Shown in pieces: positions 1 through 8,881 of a stretch of 64,000 nucleotides of DNA (within the stretch, counting starts at the first letter, position 1; each line of letters begins with the position of its first letter). The position numbers were made by a program, and so were the translations under genes. Location: positions 558,001-622,000 of the forward strand of contig NC_089423.1 of NCBI RefSeq assembly GCF_013426205.1. The letters run 5' to 3'. The DNA is from Metarhizium brunneum. Its lineage: Eukaryota; Ascomycota; Sordariomycetes; Hypocreales; Clavicipitaceae. The notes beneath the pieces are model-generated. The model saw nothing but the letters and a program-made list of their open reading frames with translations. It made no database searches and was not told the origin of the DNA.

Positions 1-141
1 GTCCCCAATGTGTAGGCCGTCTTTGATGTACGGCTTCCCGTTGAGGAGTCGTGGGGGGTTGGAATTGGCGAATGGATAGGTTACCGTGTCATGGAACCAT
101 GTTGGCAACAGAGGATGACCGGCAAGGTAACTTGACCTCAT
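1..141 (-). CDS. 5' part of an unrecognised protein-coding gene, cut by the window edge
   Basis: On the minus strand an ATG at 139-141 opens a frame with no stop through base 1, giving 47 residues. The peptide starts MRSSYLAGHPLLP and includes the stretches TWFHDTVTYP and NGKPYIKDGLHIG. It has ordinary globular composition with aromatic and proline residues, so it reads like real protein and not chance translation. The upstream flank toward 360 has TATA-like stretches (TATATATAATGG near 359). I do not recognise the family. The remainder of the gene lies to the left of the window, so function, length and introns cannot be judged. Confidence 0.5.
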   Translation of the reverse strand, partial: MRSSYLAGHPLLPTWFHDTVTYPFANSNPPRLLNGKPYIKDGLHIGD

Positions 142-457
142 AAAATGCAAGGGCGGAACTATTGTAGATCAACTCTACATACTCCTCGAGCTTTATTGTG
201 CGGCTTCTCAACGATCCCGCAGCATGTGAGATGATTTATGACATTCTGCAGATTCTATAATTTTGAATAATTCATTTCCTAGATATTATATATCGCTGAC
301 AGTGGAAATGGTCTTTCATTTTGAGCCCTTAACGTGAACATGGTCCAAATCTACTCCGTATATATAATGGCTCAAACTTCCCCGGCGCCATCAGAATCAC
401 CGACAACCGGACTGCACACATCATTGCAAGCCATTACATTCGCTCTGAGCTCTCGCC
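142..457. other. intergenic spacer, probable divergent promoter
   Basis: About 316 bases between the minus-strand start at 141 and the + strand ATG at 458. It is moderately AT-rich, with ATATTATATATC near 285 and TATATATAATGG near 359. A 39-codon open frame starts at the ATG at 368 and ends at 484-487 in a different frame from the downstream candidate gene, so it would act as an upstream ORF if transcribed. No other feature was seen. Confidence 0.4.
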
Positions 458-864
458 ATGACTACCAGCGTCTTTCGCTCCATTGACTCTAGTTCGATTC
501 AGGATGATGGATGGGGGGCTTGGACCAAGGTCGACAGTGACGTCACTTGCTACAAATGCACCCAACGTCGACGCTCCGTGACGAATATTCGCACATCGAA
601 CTATATTACACGGTGTGAAGAAAGTGAGTACCTTGGGTCTGAGAGGTGGCAAGTGACTTTTTCAAAATCTGGCTTCGCTCTGACTTGCCCCATTCAGTAC
701 GGCAAGTCTATAGATCAATCAAGATTGTGAGCTTGTTGAATCAAGACAGCCATTGGTACACAAGAGTTTACATTGCGTAAGTTTGCTCAGCAAAGTCCAA
801 GTTCCCCTGACTGACTCACGGCAGCATTTTGTGATTCAGTGGCGGCGGCCAACTACAGCCGTGA
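458..864 (+). CDS. small hypothetical protein, probable three-exon gene
   Basis: An ATG at 458 begins an open frame. A good donor (GTGAGT at 624) and an acceptor ending at 697 remove 74 bases. A second donor GTAAGT at 777 is followed by a CTGACTCAC branch-like site and acceptors at 824 or 839. Using 624-697 and 777-839 gives exons 458-623, 698-776 and 840-864 and a protein of 89 residues. It includes WGAWTKVDSDVTCYKC and a C-terminal HWYTRVYIA stretch. If the second intron is not used, the frame stops at 778-780. No signal peptide or known domain is visible. Without transcript data the model is a guess from splice signals, and it could be a remnant of a longer gene. Confidence 0.3.
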
Positions 865-1340
865 TTTCTCACGTTGGGCAATGCGGACGGCACCGTCAAA
901 GTTTATTATACTACATGTGTAATTTTAAGCTCATTTAGTACAGAGTCTAGCTCGTATTCTCCTAGTCTGTAATCATTATTTTTTTTCTGCGTCTTTTACA
1001 CCTCATGTCCATACGCTGTGTGAATGACTAGCCTCGGCGCCGCCTCCTGGTCAGGCACTCCGAGCATTTGGTCGCACAAATGTAGGCCAATCAGAAATGC
1101 AGACGTCTCTTCTTCACTGCTCCATTCATCTCTACGACGAGTGTTAGTCACGCACCCAGGACATCTAGTAGCACAAGAATAGGCCAGTAATGGGTGCAGG
1201 CGTCTTCTCTTGACACATGGAAATTGTGCTCCACAAGCACCCTGGATTTACTATATAACAGGCGCGATGGCTGGTCTTCTGACCCGAATCTACCATCCCT
1301 TTACAATTCTTAAAGCTGATTTTGGGCAAAATCTCTATTA
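865..1340. other. intergenic spacer containing an imperfect direct repeat
   Basis: No open frame of interest. Bases 1070-1116 and 1167-1213 resemble each other (GCACAA, then TAGGCCA, then TGCAGRCGTCTTCTCTT-like blocks). This is a two-copy direct repeat about 97 bases apart, upstream of the 2EXR gene. A TATA-like TTACTATATAACA lies near 1248, about 90 bases before the start codon. Confidence 0.5.
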
Positions 1341-2699
1341 TTGTTCTCTACGCCAATGCTCAATATGAGTGGCTCCTCCGGAGAGTCATTACAAATCATC
1401 AACACGGTGGAAATAGGAACCGGTTCGTTTCCGCAATTCACAAAACTTCCCCCGGAGATTCGTTCTATGATATGGACGCAATCACTCTGTCATGAACGCT
1501 TTATTCGAGTGGAACTTTTGCTAGGAAGAAGTCCTCAAGACCTATTAGACGAGGATCGACCAGACTACTATATTCGACTAGATGCGCATATTCTGCAAGA
1601 ACTGGACGCTCGGTCAAATCACCGTGCTCGCCTTGACCGGGAGAATAGCTTCCTGGTTGTCTTGAGAAACAGGCATGAGATAAGCAAGCTCTTCCGGGTT
1701 TGCTCCGAGTCGCGACAAAGTGCCATGGGTTTCTATCGTGTTAAAGTGCCTTGCTATTATAAGCAGCTGGGCGAATATCCGACCGAAGGTACATTCTATT
1801 TCAATCCGGAGCTGGATTTTTTGGATATTGTTGGGTTGAAATTCCTTCCCAGATTCGCCAACACACTATTGGTTAATGATCCCTGGCATGTCGGACTCAT
1901 CAACCTAGGGTGTGTATGGCGTCATGCTAGGGGATACTACGATCCTTTGTTTCAGCCGATCGAGGGCGACGAGCATCTTGTACGTCAACTTCTGTCAAGA
2001 CTTCGTCGTGTCATCTTCGGCTACAATGGACACTTTGGGCGTGGTATTCAGAATCGTATGGCTCAGAGGTACGGATGGAAGCCTCAGTTACATCGGTCCA
2101 GACCCATACTGGCCTCTGTCTCCAAATTTCAGAGGTTGCCACAGGATCCCAGGTCAGTTGAAGCAGAGTTGACCAAGACTTTCTTGGGCTACTCGGATCC
2201 GCGAGACCAGATGTACCGCTGGTTCAGGCTTTTGGAGCACTGGCAAATCGAGCATCCCAATCATCGTGTCGATTATCGTTATATGGTTGCTGTTAACAAT
2301 ACACGGGTGACGGACCGAGACGAAGCACTTTTTGCGCTCAGAGAAGAGAAGGAGGAATGGAATAGATGCCAGGAGGCGTATATGGCCAACGGGGTACCCT
2401 GCGAGGAAGACGATGATGAACTTGCTTCAGCCTATGGGTTCTGGCTCTTTCCCATAAATGCATTCGGGCGCATCCCAAAGGCCAATAACCGGATCCGTCA
2501 TATTGGTAGAAGTTATCTCGAGAGTCGGCCCAGGGTTTGGAAGTTTGGGAAGGCATGGGATGTATCGAAGGAGTCGCCCGAGCTCTGCCTGCAATACCTC
2601 CCCAAGGTACCATTGTCAGAGCCCGAGGACAATCGGACTAGCAGGCTATGGAAGTCACCAAAACATCGTCCATGCATGAGAGACCGATTCCCTTTATAG
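1341..2699 (+). CDS. 2EXR-domain protein
   Basis: Single-exon gene of 452 codons. Residues about 30-60 (FPQFTKLPPEIRSMIW, then the ERFIRVE segment) match the start of the fungal 2EXR domain, whose hallmark is an F-x-LP-E-IR-x-IW helix like that of F-box-type motifs. The rest contains conserved-looking W and Y positions (FRVCSESRQSAM, then FYFNPELDFL), which are also typical of 2EXR proteins, where a cysteine-arginine segment and a predicted-strand block follow. The biochemical role of the family is not established. It is greatly expanded in filamentous ascomycetes. The ATG at 1341 follows a TATA-like box near 1248. A second in-frame ATG three codons later would change little. The gene ends just before an AT-rich block. 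Confidence 0.8.
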   Translation: MFSTPMLNMSGSSGESLQIINTVEIGTGSFPQFTKLPPEIRSMIWTQSLCHERFIRVELLLGRSPQDLLDEDRPDYYIRLDAHILQELDARSNHRARLDRENSFLVVLRNRHEISKLFRVCSESRQSAMGFYRVKVPCYYKQLGEYPTEGTFYFNPELDFLDIVGLKFLPRFANTLLVNDPWHVGLINLGCVWRHARGYYDPLFQPIEGDEHLVRQLLSRLRRVIFGYNGHFGRGIQNRMAQRYGWKPQLHRSRPILASVSKFQRLPQDPRSVEAELTKTFLGYSDPRDQMYRWFRLLEHWQIEHPNHRVDYRYMVAVNNTRVTDRDEALFALREEKEEWNRCQEAYMANGVPCEEDDDELASAYGFWLFPINAFGRIPKANNRIRHIGRSYLESRPRVWKFGKAWDVSKESPELCLQYLPKVPLSEPEDNRTSRLWKSPKHRPCMRDRFPL

Positions 2700-2882
2700 C
2701 CCTATATAGCGTATTATACTCTTATTATCGGTAAACTCTCCTAGTAGTATATATTAGCTATTAATAATTATTACTTATAGTAATTTTTATAATTTATAAG
2801 AAGAATTTTTAATAAAAATAATATTTTAAATTATTAAATTATTAAATTATGTTAAATATTTATATTTATTAAATATAATCAC
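2700..2882. other. AT-rich block, possibly RIP-affected
   Basis: About 180 bases almost entirely A and T (for example ATTATTAAATTATTAAATT near 2836), beginning directly after the 2EXR stop codon. Such islands in fungal genomes often mark DNA mutated by repeat-induced point mutation or degraded repeats. No coding or structural element is discernible. Confidence 0.5.
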
Positions 2883-2953
2883 ATGATAAGGGTTTCAGCC
2901 TTGCGCGACGCCCATAGCATTACACACTCCCGTTTTTTCGGCCCAGTACCTCG

Positions 2954-3037
2954 TTTGCAACCTTGTTTGCAACCTTGTTCGCAGCCTTGTTCGCAGCCTT
3001 GTTTACAGCTTTGTTCACAGCTTTGTTCACAGCCTCG
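2954..3037 (+). repeat. 12-bp tandem repeat, seven units, open in one frame
   Basis: Seven consecutive 12-base units with consensus TTYRCAGCYTTG. The first two are TTTGCAACCTTG and the last ends in CCTCG. Because 12 is a multiple of 3, the array stays open in the frame starting at 2883 and encodes repeated Q-P/L-C-L/S units. The array may lie in a 5' exon of the aspartate-tail gene downstream, since the frame can be spliced in phase (intron 3134-3185) to the start region at 3220. Confidence 0.8.
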
Positions 3038-3219
3038 TAGCTATTTCTCAAAAGCATATACAACCAGACACAATCAACATTTGCCGTCAATTATCAAGTG
3101 CAACAGTCCTAAGCTATTCAAACCAAGGCAAATGTAAGTAAAATAAAGCGAGTGTTTCTAGCAATAACTAATAAATCAAGCTCAGACCTAAACTACGAGA
3201 GCCTGCTTCGCAGACCGCA

Positions 3220-3912
3220 ATGTCTGTAGAATTCACCCTCGATGAACTCGTACAGAGGAGTCCCGCTAGGTTTACCGATCAGGGCTACGTAGCCCAACGA
3301 TTTTACACCGCTGGAAAAGGCAATGACTCGAAAGAAACGGATGGCCTCGCGACCTGTATTAGAGTTGCAGTCGCGGGTGACTATGGTGAACCTGAGGCCT
3401 CTGGCGACGACCGTTTCTTAGCCCACGTCGACGATCTTGAGGATCCTGTTTTGGAGGGCTTTATTCCTCTAGTAAGAACTGCCATAGAAAACGGCCTGCA
3501 CAACTTGCGGGCAATCATGGTGGTTCCGCAACCGGGTACGGATGCCGACAATCCTGACGGCACGAACGACGATCAGCTTCGTCAGGACGAGATTTTTGAC
3601 CTGATCGGGACCGTTGTGGATTATAACAATATTCAAATCGAATCTCATGACAACGATAAATCGTGGCGCCTGGAGATTGAGGGAAACAAGAACTTTAAGT
3701 TCGGCCGTAAAATGGGCGATGTGTATGACGACGATGATGAGGATGACGACGATGACGACGATGACGACGATAACGATGATAACGATGATAACGATAATAA
3801 CGATGATAACGATGATGAGGATAATAAGTATGACGAGGATGACGACGATGACGATGATGACGAGGATTATGTGGACGATGAGGATGATGAAGATGATGAG
3901 GATGAGTACTAA
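3220..3912 (+). CDS. hypothetical protein with long aspartate-rich C-terminal tail
   Basis: Open frame of 230 codons. Residues 1-165 look like a folded domain (MSVEFTLDELVQRSPARF, then FIPLVRTAIENGL, RAIMVVPQPG) that I do not recognise. Residues about 169-230 are nearly all D, E and N, encoded by a GAY-rich trinucleotide run at about 3720-3910, which is probably length-variable. A spliced alternative begins at the ATG at 2883. Donor GTAAGT at 3134, branch ACTAAT and acceptor ending at 3185 remove 52 bases and keep the frame, giving 325 residues with a 12-bp-repeat-encoded N-terminus. Otherwise the same intron lies in the 5' UTR. Acidic tails of this kind can bind basic partners such as histones, but nothing here proves that. 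No signal peptide is visible from the 3220 start. Confidence 0.6.
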   Translation: MSVEFTLDELVQRSPARFTDQGYVAQRFYTAGKGNDSKETDGLATCIRVAVAGDYGEPEASGDDRFLAHVDDLEDPVLEGFIPLVRTAIENGLHNLRAIMVVPQPGTDADNPDGTNDDQLRQDEIFDLIGTVVDYNNIQIESHDNDKSWRLEIEGNKNFKFGRKMGDVYDDDDEDDDDDDDDDDNDDNDDNDNNDDNDDEDNKYDEDDDDDDDDEDYVDDEDDEDDEDEY

Positions 3913-4012
3913 AGGGTATCATGAGCCTCTTTTAAATACCAAGAAGCTTGGTTGAAGTAAACTGAATCAGTCAATCTGGGTCATAGTTATTTAGAGCTAT
4001 GCCTTGTCCTAG

Positions 4013-5593
4013 TCAGCTACGTCTATTTAGAATAGCAGGTTTGGGCCATCTTCGATCATAAGTCTCCAGTATACCATTGAGCTCCGCGTCCACGCCCTGT
4101 TCACGCAGCCAAATGTCTCCTCGAAATGGCCGCTTCACATTCAGGTCTGCTTTGGTCTGGATAATGTCCGAAATCTTGCTTGTCAGCTCCCGACACCACG
4201 GGCCATGTTCCTCCTCGTTATCCCAGTGCGATTCAAATCGAATCAATACTTTGCCCAAAGGCATGGAGCACCTTTCTGGTAGTTCTGACATGGCTCCGGC
4301 TCCGAGAATAACCAACGCGTACATCCGGTTATGAACAGGATGGTCCTTTGCGAATTCGAAAGCATCGTATAACTTGGGTAGTACGGCCTCACAATCTGGG
4401 ACAACCCAAGACGATGTCTGCACACTAAAAGACCTGGTCATTTCATGAGCCGCATTGGCCGGCTTCCAGAAGACTAGAGGGTCCTTGAGCATTGCTAAAG
4501 AGGAGGCTTCTGCCAACATTCCAAAATTGGCGGCCAAGAATTCCGACGCCACCTGCAATCGGTAATCGATGAGGGGTTTCTCGTTCCATTGCGAAAGGTC
4601 AGCCGCCCATGATGCAATCTGGTCCCCCAGATGCTCCCGAAGACAGGCAATTGTCTCCTCTTTCCTCAGGAGGCTCGCGATGCGGAACGCACAGACGGGC
4701 TCGGGGTCATCCAACTCGTAGTAAAACTTAAAGGATGGCGAAATGTCCAGAGGCAAATTTTGCGTCTTGTCCATGAGACTAGATGTCACGCAGACCGCCA
4801 CCTGCTCCCTGTTGAGGCGAATGTTGCACCACGTGGTCACCTTTGGCTCATCAATCAACCGCAAACGTATTTCGGTGACTACTCCTGCTCCGGCTGCGGC
4901 ACCACCACGCAACGCATATAAAAGTCTTGGGTGGCTATGCTCATCCACGCTGACGACAGATCCATCCCATAAGACAACACGTCCGCCGATGACAGATTGA
5001 CAACCGAGTCCATACCGCCGAGTCAACATAAGATCCCATCCAGCCGTAGTGAAATGTCCACCTACTCCGACACCAAAGCAATCCCCGTGGGGGACTGCCT
5101 TGCGGTTCGTGGCGAGAGTGTGCATGACCTGACCGAGCAAGCAGCCTGGCTCAAGCACCAGTGTACCATTCGAAATATATTGGTTGGTCATGGCTCCCAG
5201 GTTCAGTAGGATGACGGGATGAGGGCTTGGATCCCGGTGCAGGTATCCATGGCCGCCACTCTTGATTGAAATGGTGAATCCATCGTAAAGCTTGAACTCC
5301 TGGAGCAACTTGACAGTTTGGCAAACTCCCCATTCGCTCCGCGGTGATACCACAGCTGCAGGAATCACGGCTCCCGTGTCATGCATCATGGCTTCGAGCG
5401 GAAGGGCATCTCCATTGACATGCTCTGCTTGAATTCTTCTCCGTTTGAGGGTCGATATAAAGCATGCTAAATCGCTGTTTGTCCCATCACCGTTGCCATT
5501 CATGATTGCACAATCGGTTTTGAGGCTTGGATAGGTTTGGCTGTCCATGTTAGGAAGTGAAGTTATGGTGAAAGAGTTGTTGCCTTGTGCCAC
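4013..5593 (-). CDS. FAD-linked oxidoreductase, berberine-bridge-enzyme-like (PCMH fold)
   Basis: Intronless 526-codon gene. The N-terminal half is an FAD-binding PCMH-type domain. SGGHGY at residues 112-117 supplies the histidine (His115) that carries FAD, and GDCFGVGVGGH at 170-180 supplies Cys172 and the GGH loop. This His/Cys pair and its spacing fit the bicovalent flavinylation of BBE-like oxidases. ALRGGAAAGAGVVTEI (about 229-244) matches the segment that closes the FAD domain. The C-terminal half is the substrate domain. Family members oxidise alcohols, sugars or alkaloid-type intermediates and are common in secondary-metabolite loci. No such cluster is evident here, so the substrate is unknown. 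No secretion signal is seen, unlike many fungal relatives. The start at 5593 lies only 28 bases from the inverted-repeat element, so its promoter is inside or beyond that element. Confidence 0.85.
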   Translation of the reverse strand: MAQGNNSFTITSLPNMDSQTYPSLKTDCAIMNGNGDGTNSDLACFISTLKRRRIQAEHVNGDALPLEAMMHDTGAVIPAAVVSPRSEWGVCQTVKLLQEFKLYDGFTISIKSGGHGYLHRDPSPHPVILLNLGAMTNQYISNGTLVLEPGCLLGQVMHTLATNRKAVPHGDCFGVGVGGHFTTAGWDLMLTRRYGLGCQSVIGGRVVLWDGSVVSVDEHSHPRLLYALRGGAAAGAGVVTEIRLRLIDEPKVTTWCNIRLNREQVAVCVTSSLMDKTQNLPLDISPSFKFYYELDDPEPVCAFRIASLLRKEETIACLREHLGDQIASWAADLSQWNEKPLIDYRLQVASEFLAANFGMLAEASSLAMLKDPLVFWKPANAAHEMTRSFSVQTSSWVVPDCEAVLPKLYDAFEFAKDHPVHNRMYALVILGAGAMSELPERCSMPLGKVLIRFESHWDNEEEHGPWCRELTSKISDIIQTKADLNVKRPFRGDIWLREQGVDAELNGILETYDRRWPKPAILNRRS

Positions 5594-5621
5594 TCCAAAT
5601 AGCCGCTATTGAGTATGAAGG

Positions 5622-6422
5622 GTCCTTGGTTTTCCTTAAGGCCTCGTTTACCGAAGACGTCTTTAAATACAGAAGTCGGTGAGGGACTTTGCCCTAGGTC
5701 CCGTGATTGTAGCCCTTGTGTAACCAAGGCCATTTCCGTGTGACTGTGACTACGTATGTCTTGCTCCCACCCGAACACGAACAGCTCCCATGTCAATCCC
5801 ATATATTAATTGCATTTGGAGCCCATGATATATTTTGGCTAGACCTAGAATAAGATGGCAGTTTAGAGTCTTATTCAGGTGCCCACGGATGCGGGTAGTA
5901 ATAGCTGCAAAATAACCACCTGCCTTTTAATAGATAAGTAGAAGAAATTAAGGAGCCAGTTTATTAAATATATATTTATAGCTTTTTGTTGTGATATTAA
6001 CTATATAACTGAACACACTACTTGTGCTACAAGTAAAAGGTATAATTAAAGAGAACACAGTAAAGTATAGTACATTTAGCTAAACTAGATCTTTAGCCTT
6101 CTATTTTAACCCCAGTATTTATAAGTATATTAAATTTAAATGTAATTAGTATTATATTTTATAATATATTTGAATATATTGTAAATATATTTAAATATAT
6201 TAAGCCTTTTCTATGTAAGACGTGTCGGGCGCAAAATCCGCAGGTAACAAAACAAGGGCTGTTACACGGATGACACGTTGCCATGAAGGCACGGGCCGAA
6301 CCTTAAACCCGACGATAGTTACACAAGGGCTCTAATCACGAGACCTAGGGCAAGGTCCCTCACCGCCTCTTAATATAAATAAAGGTCTTCCGCCCTCAGG
6401 GCTTTAAGGAAAACCAAGGACC
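5622..6422. mobile_element. AT-rich element bounded by ~100-bp inverted repeats (MITE-like or inverted repeat remnants)
   Basis: The block at 5622-5724 recurs in reverse complement at 6318-6422. Shared runs include GTTACACAAGGGCT, the segment around GACCTAGGGCAA, GTCCCTCACCG and TTAAGGAAAACCAAGGAC. The interior (about 5810-6210) is very AT-rich, has no coding potential and resembles RIP-mutated DNA. Inverted rather than direct arms argue for a foldback or DNA-transposon-derived element, or two LTR-type fragments inserted in opposite orientation. Target-site duplications were not clear. A weakly similar segment (GTTACACAAC, then ATCACGAGGCC, CTCAGGGC) occurs at about 12630-12680. Confidence 0.6.
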
Positions 6423-6799
6423 TTTGATATCAAAGCAAAGTATTAGCTGAATACGAAATGTTATTCTAAGCCCCTAAATACTATACCCTTGTCACAAGGG
6501 CATTGTTCTTTGAAATCTATTTTTCAAGTTACATGATAAGGCGTCATTATAACATGTTGTACTTGTCTTGACTAGGTTGTAACAGTTCTTGTAGTATAGA
6601 ATTCGCTATCACCTTTACTACCAGATTACTTGTCATTATGCGCAGGTGCGTTCTAGAAACGAAACGTGGACAGATATTGAATTCTACTGTCTAAAAACAG
6701 TTCCATCGCCAAACGTCCTTCTCTCTGATGCCTCCGCATCTATTCTAGATACAGGCCACCAAGTAGACATAGTCCAGTGCTATTCTGAACGGGAGCCCT
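6423..6799. other. spacer without a recognised gene
   Basis: Follows the right arm of the inverted repeat. It contains a small imperfect hairpin around CCCTTGTCACAAGGGC (6487-6502) and ordinary sequence to the 3' end of the minus-strand gene at 6800. The open frame on the + strand from 6646 is a chance frame overlapping that gene. Confidence 0.4.
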
Positions 6800-7562
6800 C
6801 TATGCGTAGAAGTGACGACGTGTCCTTCCATTACCCTTTGGCTTGGGCTTGGTCTTGGGCTTGGTGCCAGTGCTAGGGTTGTCGTCATCATCACCGCCTT
6901 GCCCCGGATGGTCCTCCCCGTCTCCCTGGGTAGCTGGCCTAGCCGGCCTGTCGGGTCTCGTACTCGGATGCTTGGGTGGCGGCTCAATTTCGTCATCCCC
7001 GGGATTGCCGGTTCCCTGTTCATCGTGGGATGTACCCGGCTTTTTACCCTGAGAAGGATGCTTGGGCGGCGGCTTGACCTGGCCCGTATCAGAAGTACCT
7101 GGATCCGATTCATTATCGGCCGGCGTGGGTGACTGCGTGACTGCAACCTTTCCAGCCGCCTTTAGCTGCCTCCAGTTGAACGGTGTTGTGTCCGGGACGG
7201 CGGCAACCTTGTCATCAGTCAACACGTTGAGGTCCTTGACCAATCTGTTGCAGCCCCAGTTGTCCTATACTTTCTGTGAATACCTGTTCTAAACGCGTTT
7301 CAGGGGTCGAGAATATACCTACACCGTCACCGCAGGGGGGTTGAATGATGTACTCCTCGCCATTGGGGCCCGGCCTCTTCAGTTTCATGATGGCGACAAT
7401 TCGAGCCTCGCTGTTGCTCAAATTTTCGCTGCCAATGTTGGCCTTGTAGTAGGCATCAAAAGTCATGACCTCACCGCACCTTGCTTGGTTCCTGTGGGTG
7501 CCGGTGCCACAGGCGGCCAGGTCGGCCTCTACCCCTGGGCCTAGTTTAAGGGAGTCGCCTTT
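6800..7562 (-). CDS. unknown protein with C-terminal Pro/Lys/Asp-rich repeat tail, 5' end unresolved
   Basis: Two frames join across a 58-bp intron (7265-7322; donor GTAGGT, acceptor TATAG), giving exons 7562-7323 and 7264-6800. The exon-1 frame reads upstream past the ATG at 7466 through conserved-looking sequence (KGDSLKLGPGVEADLAACG, then HRNQARCGEVMTFDAYY). It reaches a pyrimidine-rich acceptor (TCATCTGTCAAG) at 7563, so an earlier exon or a lost 5' end is expected. The junction reads PPCGDG then DNWGCNRLVKDL. Six cysteines lie in the globular part. The tail has two PPPKHPS motifs, a GDDDD run and KPKTKPKPK. I do not recognise the family. The Cys pattern and charged tail would suit a secreted or wall protein, but no signal peptide can be found. 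It may be a 5'-truncated gene. Confidence 0.45.
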
Positions 7563-7570
7563 CTTGACAG

Positions 7571-8881
7571 ATGAAGCAAAGAAGATTTCCTTGGAACGAG
7601 TCAGGGACGATTGTCATGCTCGGCAGCAGTCAAAACTTAAAACTTGGACGACCCTCTCCGGCCGGCGAATCTCGGCTTTATCCTCGTATCTTTCAAGCTA
7701 CCTTGATAGAATACACCGGAGCCTGCAAGTCTTGGCGGAAAATTGAAGCCTTTTGTTTTTCGGTGGGAATGACACTGTATCTCAAGTACAGCGTAGCTTT
7801 GGGAAATATTTATACCCAAGGCTCTTGCCTCGAGAATTTCCAAAATCATCAAGAGCATCGGTTGACAATTCAGTCTACGGGGGTGCCATTTGCTAAATCC
7901 TGGATAGGCGAGCTGCAACTCGGCACCGTGGATGCCATTGTGGCTGCCCTCCTGGCATCCATGCCAAATTTGACGACTTTGTATCTCGGTCCAAACTTTA
8001 CCATCAAGAGCCGGCTTTGGGGAGGCGTGCTTCAATGCGCCCTTTGCCAGCCAAAAGAATACCAGTTGCCTACCCTTACGCAGCTCCGTCATGTCACGTC
8101 CGAGTACAGGGCCAAAGAATGGCACCACCGCGATACCACCAACACGGCCGACGTCCTTCCCTTCTTTTACCTCCCCAACGTTGAGCACCTGTCCGTTTCT
8201 ATTGACAACCCAGCTCAATTCGCGTGGCCTTCAGATCCGCCCGCCCCGTCGTCACTAGTGTCCCTGGATCTGTATAGGCTGCGAGAATCGCGACTGGCCC
8301 CCATCCTCTCCGTCCTTAGGGGACTCCAGAAGCTACACTGGAACTGGCTATACCAGCCAGATCTCGATGAAAACGTTAGTCAAGATGTCGTTGAACTTGA
8401 TACGGCAGCTGCTGCACTCGGCCACGTCCGAGATACGCTTACAGACCTGACGATCCGGACCATAACACGCCCTAGAATATCAGTCGGCGATTACGACCCT
8501 CCCTCGTTAGAAATTCAACCCTCCTTAGACGGCATTTCTAGCTTTAATAAGCTTATAAGATTATGCGTCCCTTGGGTCTTCTTGATGGGGTTTTCGCCAT
8601 CCTTGAGTAGGAAACTTTGAAATGCTCTCCCTTTACATCTTGAATTCCTTGATTTGGCCGCAGATTTAGACGATCACGAGGAATGGGAATGGGACGATGA
8701 CTCCGTTCTAGATGCGGTGAGGTCCGAGTTAGCGGGTCGAGCTTTATCGTCGAGACCCCGTCTCCGTCAGATTACTCTGCCTATTCCGCTTGGTTTTGGC
8801 GATTTATCTAGTGAACAAAAGAAGCAGCTAGGGGATATTAGCGCAAGTGCGGGAGTAAAACTGGCATGGATTGATAAATGA
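7571..8881 (+). pseudogene. F-box/LRR-type protein remnant with in-frame stop
   Basis: The frame is open from 7571 to a TGA at 8618-8620 and continues in the same frame to 8881. Downstream sequence (HLEFLDLAADLDDHEEWEW, then RPRLRQITLPIP) has the composition of the C-terminus of the large fungal F-box family, and upstream sequence has leucine-rich blocks (LASMPNLTTLYLGPNF, VLRGLQKLHWNWLYQP). A single CGA to TGA change would explain the break. An alternative 57-bp intron (8607-8663) would skip the stop, but it has a poor donor and would delete coding-looking sequence. The N-terminal F-box is not visible, and residues before about 100 look unlike the family. The gene is therefore 5'-truncated as well. 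Intact relatives are thought to be SCF-ligase adaptors. Confidence 0.65.

Noticed and set aside
2954..3037. CRISPR-like array
   Set aside because: Contiguous 12-bp minisatellite without spacers, in a eukaryote.
8607..8663. 57-bp intron that would bypass the F-box-like stop
   Set aside because: Weak donor (GTAGGA), and the removed bases encode sequence expected in the family; a nonsense change is simpler.
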